In this document: positions 17,928-27,161 of the stretch, in pieces
Position numbering within the stretch: position 1 is the stretch's first letter
Layout: each line of letters begins with the position of its first letter
NCBI GenBank assembly: GCA_017307355.1
Contig: JAFKFG010000028.1
Coordinates: forward strand, 1-64,000
Source of the DNA: Alphaproteobacteria bacterium
Lineage (GTDB): Bacteria > Pseudomonadota > Alphaproteobacteria > Micropepsales > Micropepsaceae
Length of the DNA: 64,000 nt
Direction of reading: 5' to 3'
The notes under the pieces: model-generated
Database searches by the model: none
The model's input: only the letters and a program-made list of their open reading frames with translations
Told to the model about the DNA's origin: nothing
Made by a program: the position numbers and the translations under genes

Positions 17928-17967
17928 AAATCGATCCACCGGATCGATTTGACCGGCTGCGCCGGTC
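17928..17967. terminator. Two adjacent perfect hairpins between convergent tyrS and AsmA-like genes
   Basis: AAATCGATCC-ACC-GGATCGATTT (17928-17950) is a perfect 10-bp stem with a 3-base loop, followed at once by GACCGGC-TGC-GCCGGTC (17951-17967), a 7-bp stem. They sit between convergent genes and may end transcription from both sides. The A-runs and T-runs inside the first stem would serve either direction, but there is no long T-tract. Confidence 0.45.
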
Positions 17968-17988
17968 GTAGCTCACGGTAAAGCCCGC

Positions 17989-19722
17989 CTAGTTCGGCGC
18001 GGGACGCGGCTCAGCCTGCGCGCCGGGCGCGTTGGACGGTGCGTTCGCGGCCGTTGGGATATGGCCCTCGAAGATCCGGCGCAGAATGCCCGGTGTCAGC
18101 ACCGACAAGGGATTGACGTCGATCTTGGGCTGCTCGGCATTTCCCGTGGCCGAATAGGTGACGCCGAACACGCCTTCGCCCTTCTTCGACACCAGCACAT
18201 CTCCCAGCAGGGGAATATTGCCCAGCACCGAATTCAGCCCATAGGCCGGCACCAGCGATCCTTTCAGCGCGACCTGGCTTTTCGGCCGATCGATATAGCC
18301 ATCGGCGGTGGCGCCCACCGCGCGTCCCCGCGCCCGGGCATCATGCACGCTGATCACATTGTTCTTGGAGGAAAATGGCACATTCATATTCTCGACCGAG
18401 ATGCCGTCGCCGCCCATCAGATCGCCGATGCCGGTCAGCGAGCCTGCGGAAAACAGCCGCGCCAGGAAAGGCTGGTTCACCACCTGGAAGTCATCGATAT
18501 CCAGCACGCCTTGATAGTCCGGCGCCGCCAGGCCCAGATCGGGATCAACAGCCCGGCCGGGAAGATTGGCCGACAATTTGAGCTTTCCGCCCTTGATGCT
18601 CTGAAAGTCGAACAATCCCTGTATCAGAGCGCCCGCATCTCCCGCTTCGATCGCCAGTTTGCGCCCGGTCAGGGAGGTTTCGATATTTCCGCTGATCGAA
18701 CCCTTGCCGATCCCGCCGGATAAGGTCAGAGCCGACGGCTTGTTGCCCACCCCCGCCAGATCGAGATTGAACGGGGCAATCGAAACACCGTCGCGCATCG
18801 CCAGCCGGTCCAGCTTGGCATCGATATGGAACGGGCCCGTGGGCGTGTCGTCCCGGGGACGCTGATTGCCCGAACCACCCGTGCCATTGGTGTCGCCCAC
18901 ATTCCGGCCGATCATCGAGCCGTCCAGGGATCGTCCCCGAAGCACATAGTCGTCGCCCGCGGCCGATCGCGTCAGGGTGAAGGAGAGATCGTTCAATGCG
19001 CCCATCTTCACGGAGGTGAAATTCATCACCGACAAAGAGCCGCTACGATCGAATGTCGCGGTGCCATTGGCGGAGAGATTGGGGCCGGTCACCCGGATGA
19101 TCTCGTCCTTGATCGTATCGCCGGGCAGGAAATTGACCGTAACGCGTCCGGCGGCGGCCTGCCCTGCCTGCTTGCCCAGATGAAGAATAGGGATTGCCAG
19201 CGCCGAGCTGGTGAGGTCCATCGTCACTTCGGCCGTGGTCAGTTGCCCTCTCTTGCCCTGCATGTCGGCATTGACAGGCACTGGACCGGTCAGGATGTTC
19301 TGCAAGCCGATATTCAGGCTCTGCCGCGCGGCATCGGTGATCGTTCCCTTGGCGTTGATGCGGGTGGTGACCGGTTGAGCGGTCTTGAAATCTTCCAGCC
19401 AATCGATGGTGAGGCGCGCATCCGCCAGATTGACCGTACCGGCCTGATGCAGGCGCGAATTGTCGATATCGAAATTGACCGCGCCATTGGTGAGCTTCAG
19501 GCGTCCCAAGGTCACCGCGAAATCATTTACCTGCGCCTTGACGGAGATTCCCACCGCATCGACCGCCAGGTCCTGTAGCATCGGCACATCAAACACCAGG
19601 TCGGTGCTTGCCGTGCCCTTGGTCTGTTTGGGATCGATGCCGGCCCACCGTGCCGTGAACATGCAAGGCCGGGATGGAGGCATGGCCGTTTCGGACGACG
19701 AGATTGCCCACGCGTCCGCCAT
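17989..19722 (-). pseudogene. AsmA-like (YhdP/DUF3971 type) protein, C-terminal part after frameshift
   Basis: Second half of an AsmA-like envelope protein. From about residue 27 (AGIDPKQTKGTASTDLVFDV) the frame reads as family sequence: long beta-rich repeats with LDIDDFQVVNQPFLARLFSAGSLTGIGDLM and ending VLTPGILRRIFEGHIP before a Pro/Ala-rich tail. The first 25 codons of this frame have no family character and overlap the upstream half. With the N-terminal part it would make a protein of about 1,100 residues. A frameshift near 19,640-19,660, possibly with a small deletion, separates them. Either a genuine pseudogene or an assembly error. Confidence 0.7.
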
Positions 19723-21373
19723 CGAAATCGGCGGTGAAACTGTCGCCCAGCATGGTGGCGGTGCCCGACACGCCGGTCAGATGCGTCAGGCCTTTGACGT
19801 AGCTGCCCTCCACATCCTTCATGGCGAAGGTGAGCTTCATGGAATCGTCCGGCAGAATCTCCTGATCCAGCAGGCCCACGGGAAAATGCGTTTCAAATTC
19901 CAGCGGCCCCAGCGAGCCGGCAAAGATATTGGCGGCGATCCATTCGCGCGCGCCCGGCGCGACGGGAAGCGGCCAATAATGCAGCAATGTCTTCACCGGC
20001 AAAGGCACCAGCTTGCCGCTCAAGGCCAGGCCAGGCGCCTGCCCCTCCTCGCCCAGCGTGATGGCGCCATTGACGGACAGGGCGAAGGCGGGCGCGGTCA
20101 GGCTGGCATGCTTGATGTCGAAGCTGCGCGAGGCGACCTGATAATCGCCGGCCAGCTGCAGCGATTGGAACCCCACCGGCTGGGCGAAGATGCCGGGCAT
20201 GTCGAGCGCGATCCGGGTCGAGGCAATGGTAGCGCTGACATTGGCGAGCTTGTCGCCGTCATACCGAAAATCCGCCCCGCCTTTCAGGCGCACAATACCT
20301 TCGCGCGTGTCGATCGCAGCCTGATCCAATGTCAGGTGATTTTTGCTGCCGTCATAAAGACCGTTCACATGCATCTGGCGCACATGCAGGATGCCGCCCT
20401 TCAAGCCCGTCAGGGGCAATTCGCCCGCCGCCGTCATGTCGAAATCGGCCGCGGTGATGCGCGCGCCCGGCGCCACCGTGAATCTGGTCGCCAGATTGAC
20501 CGACAAGGCGATGTCCTTCAGCGGCTTGAACATGGGCGCGTTCATGGCCAGCGCCCGCGGATCGAGGCCGGTGATCAGGGCGCTGCCTTTCACCGGCCCC
20601 TTGCCGGGCGGCAAGGCGATATCGGCTTTGACATGCGCCGTGCGGCCGGAGATCGAGACATCGGTATCGGCATGCAGGGCGATGGCATTGTCCTTGGCCG
20701 ACATCACCAGGCTGGCGCGCGGTGCGATCAGGTTGAGGCCGGTGACCTCGTCGGACAGGGTGAGACGGGCATTGCGCACCGCGAAGCTCTGCAGGCTCGA
20801 GGTCGAAGATCCCTTGGCTTCGATCACGTCATTGATGCGCGCCAGCACATCATTGCCGTTCTTGTCGCCGCTCGCGCCCAGGCGGATGCCGCCCTCCTTC
20901 ATATGCACAAGGGAAAGCTGCACCCCCACCAGGGTGATGCGCTGCACTTTGATCTCGCCCGAAAGAAACGGCCGGGCGGCCAGATCGATATCCGCCTTGG
21001 GCGCCTCGGCGACGATGTGGTTCTTGCTGTCGAAGATTTTCGCGCCCAGCACGACCAGGTTGATCCGGCCATCGTCGCGGCTCCATTCGATCCCCGCCTG
21101 GTCGTAGGTCAGGGTTATGCCGGGCAAGGCCTGCTGGATCGCCCCGGACAGGGTCCCGGCAAAAGGCCCCAGCGACACCGGCCCCAGCAGCAGGCGGATG
21201 CCCGCCCCCACCACGAAAAACACCATGGCCGCCACCAGTCCGCCGACACAGACGGCGGCCCCGCTGATGTGGTGGGCCTTGATGTAATTGGCGAAAGGCA
21301 ATCTCAAGCGAGCCGGTCCGGACTGGAAACCAGGTACAGTATCGCACCTGTTGGGCCTAAAAAGGGCAGACAA
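19589..21373 (-). pseudogene. AsmA-like (YhdP/DUF3971 type) protein, N-terminal part before frameshift
   Basis: N-terminal half of the split gene. An N-terminal membrane anchor (about residues 36-62) is followed by LLLGPVSLGPFAGTLSGAIQ, GIEWSRDDGRINLVVLGAKI and PKADIDLAARPFLSGEIKVQ, the usual start of these lipid-transport-like periplasmic proteins. Family sequence continues to HASIPALHVHGT; the last 20 residues (GRHRSQTDQGHGKHRPGV) are out-of-frame. AsmA-like proteins span the periplasm and are implicated in phospholipid movement to the outer membrane. Convergent with tyrS and divergent from bcp. Confidence 0.75.
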
Positions 21374-21462
21374 CCCATTATCTTGTAAAGATATTTACGG
21401 GTTGCGCTCGGCTCTTTCCGCCTCTTAAGTTAAGGCCGACGGCTTTTTAGGGCTGACGGCGG

Positions 21463-21942
21463 ATGGCTTTGGCAGAGGGCGGCTTATCCGCCGGGGATCG
21501 CGCCCCCAACTTCAAGCTTGCGACCGATGAGGGGGAGGAGGCTTCGCGCACCGCCCTCAAGGGCAAGCCGTACGTGCTCTATTTCTATCCCAAGGACGAC
21601 ACCGCGGGCTGCACCCGGGAGGCCGTGGATTTCTCGGCCGCCGCCGCCAAATTCGCCAAGCTGGGGATTACCGTGATCGGCATTTCCAAAGACAGCGTCG
21701 CCTCGCACGAGAAATTCCGCAAAAAGCACAAATTGAAGATCACCTTGGCCTCGGACCCCGACATCAAGGCGGCCGAAGATTGGGGCGTGTGGGTCGAAAA
21801 GAGCCTCTATGGCCGCAAATATATGGGCATGGAACGGGCCACCTTCCTGGTCGATGCCAAAGGCGTGATCGTGCAGGCCTGGCACAAGGTCAAAGTTCCC
21901 GGACATGTGGAGGCCGTGCTTGCCGCGGCCCGCGCGCTATGA
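21463..21942 (+). CDS. bcp: Thioredoxin-dependent peroxiredoxin (Bcp/PrxQ)
   Basis: 159 residues with the PrxQ fold: GDRAPNFKLATDEGEE, YVLYFYPKDDTAGCTREAVDF with the peroxidatic cysteine, and RATFLVDAKGVI. The resolving cysteine often found five residues later (GCTxQAC) is Ala here, so this is a 1-Cys form or uses a resolving cysteine elsewhere or in a partner. It reduces hydroperoxides in the cytoplasm. Its stop overlaps the start of the M23 peptidase gene. Confidence 0.93.
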   Translation: MALAEGGLSAGDRAPNFKLATDEGEEASRTALKGKPYVLYFYPKDDTAGCTREAVDFSAAAAKFAKLGITVIGISKDSVASHEKFRKKHKLKITLASDPDIKAAEDWGVWVEKSLYGRKYMGMERATFLVDAKGVIVQAWHKVKVPGHVEAVLAAARAL

Positions 21943-23492
21943 CGTCGGGCAAGCGTTTCCGCCCGCGCCTGACATCGCGATCTTTTTTCTGGCAGCGGAC
22001 CGGGAAAAAGAGTGAAGGCAAGCCGACGCCCGGCGAAACGCCCTCCCATGGCAATCCCACAATGGCGGCGACCGCCATGGAGCGCGCCTGGATCTGGATT
22101 CACGAGACCTTCCCCGAACGCCAGATCTATATTCGCAGCAACGGGCGCGTGCAGTTCTTTACCTTCGGGCCGTCGCTTCAGGCCACACTGGCAGGGCTGA
22201 CGCTGATCTTTCTTGGCTGGGTGGCCTTCGCCACCGTCAATGTGATCTTCAAGGATCGCATCATCACCGCCAAGGATCACCGCTTTCAGGAAATGCAGGC
22301 GGCGTATGAGAACCGCCTCGCCGATCTGCAGATTTCCTATGACGAGCTGAATGGCGCCCTGGTCGGGGCGGAGGACAAATTCAAGGCCACCGCCGACGAG
22401 CTGCAGACCAAGCAGAACACCATCGCCAGCTTCCTCAATCGCAAAGCGCAAATCGAAGCGTCGATCGGCCGCAACACGATGGCGCCTCCGATGCCGGATA
22501 TTCCCGCATTCACCGGACCCAGCGACGACGCGCCGGCCAGCGACAGCCTGGATGTGGGCGCGCCGCTTCAAGGCGGTTTCGACTCCGACGGCGGCAGCAC
22601 GCTTTCCGTCCTCCCCGGCCCCGCCGCGCCGCAGCCGCGCACCGCAAAGCCCGTCCGCGCCAGCCTGCTGAACGACACATTCGCGAAATTGCGCAAGATG
22701 GCCGCCGCAATCTTCACCCGCGCACCCCGCGATGCCGCCCCGCTTTCGGCGATCTATGCCCAGCATCCGGGCCTGCGCGCGCTGGCCGCGCAGACGGCGC
22801 GCGTGGCAGGCATGGGAAAATCCGAAAGCCAGTTGATGGACAAGACCCATCAAGTCCTGTCGAGCGACATGGTGGCGCTGCGCGAGATTGTCCGCCGCAC
22901 CGGCATCAATCCCGATCAGCTCCAGCACAAGATCGCGGACAACGAAGGCGTCGGCGGCCCCGAAATCCCGTTGGACCGCGTGCAGGTCAACGGCATCAAG
23001 GATCCGGCCTTCAACGCCACCTATCTGCGCGCCAGCGCCATATTGGGACAGTTGAGCGACCTGTCATTCGAGATGAGCCATATTCCGCTGGCGGTTCCGG
23101 TCACCGGCGCCGGCGTGGAACCGACCAGCGGCTTCGGCGCCCGGGTCGACCCTTTCACCCGCCGCTACGCATTTCATTCCGGGATCGATTTCGCGGGGCC
23201 CTGGGGCGCCAAGGTCCGGGCCACCGCGCCGGGAACCGTGACATTCGTCGGCAACCGCGGCGGCTATGGCAACATGATCGAAATCGATCACGGAATGGGC
23301 ATCCATACACGATATGGTCATCTTTCCACGATCACAGTACGCGCCGGAATGAAAGTCGAGAAAGACGCGGCGATCGGGCGATTGGGTTCCACCGGCCGCA
23401 GCACCGGACCGCATGTCCATTACGAGGTCTGGTATGAGGACAAGGTTCGCAATCCCGTCAATTTCATAGAGGCCGGCCGGCATGTTCTCTAG
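21939..23492 (+). CDS. Membrane-anchored M23 peptidoglycan endopeptidase (LmdC-like)
   Basis: 517 residues. A basic cytoplasmic N-terminus of about 80 residues, one transmembrane segment (about 82-104), a coiled coil (about 105-150), then a C-terminal LytM domain. Zinc and catalytic residues are intact: HSGID (His413, Asp417), RYGHLSTI and the HVH of PHVHYEV (His492, His494). It should cut peptide cross-links in the periplasm. The ATG overlaps the bcp stop (ATGA) and the 3' end overlaps the bactofilin gene by 11 bases. A bitopic M23 protein paired with a bactofilin matches the LmdC-BacA arrangement known from stalked alphaproteobacteria. Confidence 0.9.
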   Translation: MTSGKRFRPRLTSRSFFWQRTGKKSEGKPTPGETPSHGNPTMAATAMERAWIWIHETFPERQIYIRSNGRVQFFTFGPSLQATLAGLTLIFLGWVAFATVNVIFKDRIITAKDHRFQEMQAAYENRLADLQISYDELNGALVGAEDKFKATADELQTKQNTIASFLNRKAQIEASIGRNTMAPPMPDIPAFTGPSDDAPASDSLDVGAPLQGGFDSDGGSTLSVLPGPAAPQPRTAKPVRASLLNDTFAKLRKMAAAIFTRAPRDAAPLSAIYAQHPGLRALAAQTARVAGMGKSESQLMDKTHQVLSSDMVALREIVRRTGINPDQLQHKIADNEGVGGPEIPLDRVQVNGIKDPAFNATYLRASAILGQLSDLSFEMSHIPLAVPVTGAGVEPTSGFGARVDPFTRRYAFHSGIDFAGPWGAKVRATAPGTVTFVGNRGGYGNMIEIDHGMGIHTRYGHLSTITVRAGMKVEKDAAIGRLGSTGRSTGPHVHYEVWYEDKVRNPVNFIEAGRHVL

Positions 23493-23985
23493 CAAAGGTA
23501 AAAGCGATGCCGGGATGCCGCTGAATATCGGCCCCGCGCCGGCCCCGCCCAAGCGCACATCGGCGCGCACCGGTTCGGTGCCTTCGATCGTCAGCGCCGA
23601 TCTGACGGTCACCGGCACGCTCAACACCAGCGGCGACATGCAGATCGACGGCATTCTGGAAGGCGATGTCCGCAGCGCGGGCCTGGTGATCGGCGAGCGC
23701 GCCGAAGTGCATGGCCAGATCTGGGCGGAAGACGTGACGATCCGGGGCCGCGTCATCGGGCGCATTCACGCCCGCAAGGCGCTTTTGTGCGCCACCAGCC
23801 ATGTCGAAGGCGATATCGTCGCGGAGGCGTTCGCGGTCGAGGCTGGCGCCTTCTTCGAAGGCAATTGCAAGCACTCCGACAATCCCTTGGGGGACAAAGA
23901 AGCGCAGCAGACGGTCCTGCACCCGGTGCAGCCCGTTCAGACAGGGCGCAGCGTTCTTACGCCTCTGCAGACCACGGGCACCTGA
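23482..23985 (+). CDS. Bactofilin
   Basis: 167 residues. A central beta-helix of about 100 residues (SADLTVTGTLNTSGDMQIDG, VRSAGLVIGERAEVHGQIWA, VTIRGRVIGRIHA) is flanked by flexible ends rich in Pro and Gly, which is the bactofilin (DUF583) layout. These proteins polymerise without nucleotide and place cell-wall enzymes. The start lies inside the M23 gene (11-base overlap), so the two are made together; the filament probably localises the peptidase. Confidence 0.93.
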   Translation: MFSSKGKSDAGMPLNIGPAPAPPKRTSARTGSVPSIVSADLTVTGTLNTSGDMQIDGILEGDVRSAGLVIGERAEVHGQIWAEDVTIRGRVIGRIHARKALLCATSHVEGDIVAEAFAVEAGAFFEGNCKHSDNPLGDKEAQQTVLHPVQPVQTGRSVLTPLQTTGT

Positions 23986-23992
23986 GCCCAGC

Positions 23993-25124
23993 CTATTCCA
24001 GGTCTTCGATTTTTTCCTTGGGCTTGCCGCCCACTTCCTGGGCCAGCGCCGCGGCCATGAAGGGATCCAGATCGCCGTCCAGGACATCCTGGGGCACGCG
24101 GCTTTCCACCCCCGTGCGCAAATCCTTCACCAGCTGATAGGGCTGCAGCACATAAGAGCGGATCTGGTGCCCCCAGCCGATATCGGACTTCTCGCCGACA
24201 AAGGCGCCGGTTTCGGCTTTCTTCTTTTCCAGCTCGATCTCGTAAAGCCGCGATTTCAACATGTCCCAGCAGATCGCTCGGTTCTGATGCTGGCTGCGCT
24301 CCGATTGGCTGGCCACGGCAATGCCGGTGGGAATATGGGTGATGCGGACGGCGCTTTCGGTTTTGTTGACGTGCTGGCCGCCCGCGCCGCTGGCACGATA
24401 GACATCGACCCGCACATCCTTTTCCGGGATGTCGATCTCGATCGACTGGTCGATCACGGGATAGACGGTGACGGACGAGAATGAGGTGTGCCGCCGGGCG
24501 TTGGAATCGAACGGCGAAATGCGCACTAGCCGGTGCACGCCCGCCTCGGTCTTCAGCCAGCCATAGGCGTTCTCGCCCTTGACCAACAGGGTGGCCGATT
24601 TCAGGCCCGCGCCCTCGCCTTCGCTTTCCTCGATCAGCTGCAGCTTGTAGCCGTGCCGCTCGGCCCAGCGCATATACATGCGAAACAGCATCGAGGCCCA
24701 ATCCTGGCTTTCGGTGCCGCCCGCGCCCGCATGAATTTCAAGATACGTGTCGTTGCCATCGGCTTCGCCCGACAGCATCGATTGCAGCCTCAGCTGCTCG
24801 GCGCGCTTTTGCAGCGTGACGATGGCGGCCTCGGCATCGGCGACCATCGCCGCGTCGCCTTCGGCTTCGGCCATTTCGATCAGGCCGGTGGCATCGGCCA
24901 GTTCGTTCTGCACCTGGCGGACCGCCGACAGCGAAGTGTCGAGCTTCTGCCGCTCGCGCATCAGTTTCTGCGCGACGGTCGGGTCATTCCACAGGCTGGG
25001 GTCTTCGGCGCGGGCGTTCAGTTCGTCCAGGCGGCGCAGCGATTTATCCCAGTCAAAGATGCCTCCTCAGCAGGGCGATAGCCTGCTGGATGTCTTCGAT
25101 GCTGCGTTCGGTTTCTGGGCGCAT
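23993..25124 (-). CDS. prfB: Peptide chain release factor 2, expressed by programmed +1 frameshift
   Basis: Two overlapping frames. The first starts at ATG 25124 and runs 23 codons ([20 protein letters not shown]) to CTT TGA. A +1 shift at CTT-TGA-C lets ribosomes continue [18 protein letters not shown] into the main frame, ending at 23993, for 376 residues in all. RF2 hallmarks are the stop-codon reading motif SPF ([16 protein letters not shown]) and the catalytic GGQ ([17 protein letters not shown]). It ends translation at UGA and UAA. Calling only the downstream frame from ATG 24961 would miss the N-terminus. Convergent with the bactofilin gene, 7 bases away. Confidence 0.95.
25052..25067 (-). 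promoter_or_regulatory. prfB programmed +1 frameshift site
   Basis: On the minus strand AGGAGG-CAT-CTTTGAC: an internal SD-like AGGAGG (25062-25067), three spacer bases, the slippery CTT (25056-25058) and in-frame UGA (25053-25055) followed by C. This is the classic RF2 autoregulatory shift site (E. coli AGGGGGTATCTTTGAC). Low RF2 slows reading of the UGA and favours the shift, which makes more RF2. Confidence 0.95.
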
Positions 25125-25167
25125 GTGCGGGATATAGGGCGCGCCCTTGCGGCCGTAAAGGCCTAAA

Positions 25168-27015
25168 TCAATGCCCAGGCGTCCTGCTGTTGGGTAAAGG
25201 TCCAATGGAGAAAAGGTCCCGCTGGCCCAATTCCGCCGACCGCATCCGTTCCAGCTCGGCGGAATAGCGCTTGAGCGCGTAGGCCTCGGTCATATAGCCG
25301 ACCACCGTGCGCTGGCTGCTCGAGAGCAGCACCGGCAGGGTTTCGATCTGCAGCGCGTCGAAACGCGTCAAGGCGCTGCGGATATTCTCCGACGGCAGCA
25401 GGAACTGGTCCGCACCCTCGGCCAGATCGCCCGCCACCGCCCCGTCCAAGGCATCGTCGATTTCCGCATCATGCAGGTCGGCCGTGTCGATGCTGCCGAT
25501 ATAACGGCCCGAACCGTCCACCACATAGAGCCGTTTGGTGCCGCCTACCGGATAGGCGGCCCGCAGCGCCCTCAGGCCCAGATTTTCCGGCACCGTCTTG
25601 GCGTCGTTGCGCATCAGCCGGCCCACGCTCATGTCGCGGATCCAACCCACGTCATGGGCGCCGCGGATGGAAAGCCCCCTGAGATGAAACCGCCAAGTGG
25701 CAAAGGAATAGCCGAACATGATGCGCACGATGGTGGATGCCACCGTGACCGCGATCACCACCGCGATGGTCACCTGGAAATCGCCCGTCGCTTCCAGCAC
25801 CAGGAAGACCATGGTGAGCGGCGCGCCGATGATGGCGGCAGCCACCGCGCCCATGCCGGCCAGCATGAACACATTGTGCTGCGCTTCCAGGGCGGGCGAG
25901 ATATAGGCCGCGCCTTGCGCGAAGACGGCGCCGAACAGCGTACCCAGGAAAAGCCCCGAACTGAACAACCCGCCGCGGAACCCCGATCCCACTGAGATGG
26001 CCGACGCGACCAGCTTCAGGGCCAGCAGCGCCGCCAGGCCCCAGAAGGTCCAGCGGATATCGAAATGAAACTGAACCGCGCCATGACCGCTGCCCAGGAC
26101 CTGGGGCGCGAACAGCGCCAGCCCCGACAGCAAGGCGCCGCCCACCGCGGGCCTCAGCCAATCCGGCAATCGCGACGCGCGCAGGCCGCGCTCGGTCCAG
26201 GTGACGGCCTGCATCGCCGCCACCGCGACGGCCGCCGCGCCTACGCCCAGCACCGCGAACAGAACGTAGCTGGCCGAGGTGACATTGAAATTCCCCGTCA
26301 CGTCGAACAGCGCTTTCATATGGGACATGGCGCGCTGGGTCAGCGCGGCACAGACGCTTGCCACCACCACCGGCGCCAGCGCCTTGGTGGTGTAGCTCCC
26401 CAGGATCAATTCATAGCCATAAAAGGCACCCGCCAGTGGCGCGTTAAAGGCCGCGGCGATGGCGGCGCCCGCTCCCGCGGTCACGAAAACGCGCAAGTCC
26501 GCCCGGCGCAGCCGGAACCAGCGTCCCGCCCACGAATAAATCCCGGCGCCCAGCTGGCTATAGCCTGCTTCCATGCCCAGTGAAGCGCCCGCGCCGTTGG
26601 AAATCACCGTGGTGAAGGTCAGCCACAGCGAATCCCGAAGACTCATGCGGCCGCCATGCAAGGCATTGGCTTCGATCGGGTCGACGATTTCGTTCAGGCG
26701 CTTGGCCCTGACGGCCCGCGCCGCCAGGCCCAGGATCAGCCCTCCCAACAGCGGCACGAACAACAGACGCGCGCGCGAGACCCCGACACCTTCGCTGAGA
26801 TAATGATCGGCAGGGATGCCGAAATCGAATACGTGAAGCCAAGCCACGCCTTCGCGCAGCAGATCCACCACCGCCCCGATAAAGCAGCCCATCGCGGCGC
26901 AAAGCAGAATTTGTCCGGGCTCGGCGTCACGCAGATCGCGCTGAACCGCGGTCAGGATGGCACGGGCACGGCGCAGCCATTTTTCAAGGCGCACAGGCTC
27001 CGCAATAAAAGCCAT
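25168..27015 (-). CDS. ClC-family chloride/proton transporter with C-terminal CBS pair
   Basis: 615 residues with about ten hydrophobic helices (residues 40-440), then a cytoplasmic part with two CBS-like halves (RDMSVGRLMRNDAKTVPEN and onward). The gating-glutamate loop reads SLGMEAGYSQLG in place of the usual GREGP, and the GxFxP loop reads GGLFSSGLFLG. The overall fold segments TAGAGAAIAAAFNAPLAGAF and AAIIGAPLTMVFLVLEATGD are clear ClC. Ion selectivity cannot be read from these altered loops. It lies downstream of the PBP1A gene after the 42-bp repeats. Confidence 0.85.
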   Translation of the reverse strand: MAFIAEPVRLEKWLRRARAILTAVQRDLRDAEPGQILLCAAMGCFIGAVVDLLREGVAWLHVFDFGIPADHYLSEGVGVSRARLLFVPLLGGLILGLAARAVRAKRLNEIVDPIEANALHGGRMSLRDSLWLTFTTVISNGAGASLGMEAGYSQLGAGIYSWAGRWFRLRRADLRVFVTAGAGAAIAAAFNAPLAGAFYGYELILGSYTTKALAPVVVASVCAALTQRAMSHMKALFDVTGNFNVTSASYVLFAVLGVGAAAVAVAAMQAVTWTERGLRASRLPDWLRPAVGGALLSGLALFAPQVLGSGHGAVQFHFDIRWTFWGLAALLALKLVASAISVGSGFRGGLFSSGLFLGTLFGAVFAQGAAYISPALEAQHNVFMLAGMGAVAAAIIGAPLTMVFLVLEATGDFQVTIAVVIAVTVASTIVRIMFGYSFATWRFHLRGLSIRGAHDVGWIRDMSVGRLMRNDAKTVPENLGLRALRAAYPVGGTKRLYVVDGSGRYIGSIDTADLHDAEIDDALDGAVAGDLAEGADQFLLPSENIRSALTRFDALQIETLPVLLSSSQRTVVGYMTEAYALKRYSAELERMRSAELGQRDLFSIGPLPNSRTPGH

Positions 27016-27045
27016 GTCGCCCCGCTAACGGCTCTTCGCCTCGCC

Positions 27046-27161
27046 GGCCTTATCGATCCCCCGGATCAATACAAACCTGCGCACCGTCGATTTTTTGATC
27101 CACTGGATCAATAAAGTCCCCCGCACCGTCGTCGTATTGATCCTCTGGATCAATACAAACC
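27046..27161 (-). repeat. 42-bp tandem repeat, two full units and one partial
   Basis: Units on the minus strand at 27161-27120, 27119-27078 and 27077-27046 (partial). Each holds TTTATTGATCC or TGTATTGATCC, then a GGATC arm, so every unit contains a TTGATCC-n-GGATCAA palindrome, followed by a shared CGACGGTGCG. The first unit overlaps the end of the PBP1A gene, whose stop TGA (27152-27150) is formed by the repeat. In another frame the units read as 14-residue repeats with a common IDPxDQ core. Confidence 0.8.

Noticed and set aside
27046..27161. 42-bp repeats as a CRISPR or as rho-independent terminators
   Set aside because: The units are adjacent without spacers, and the palindromes lack a following T-tract on most copies.
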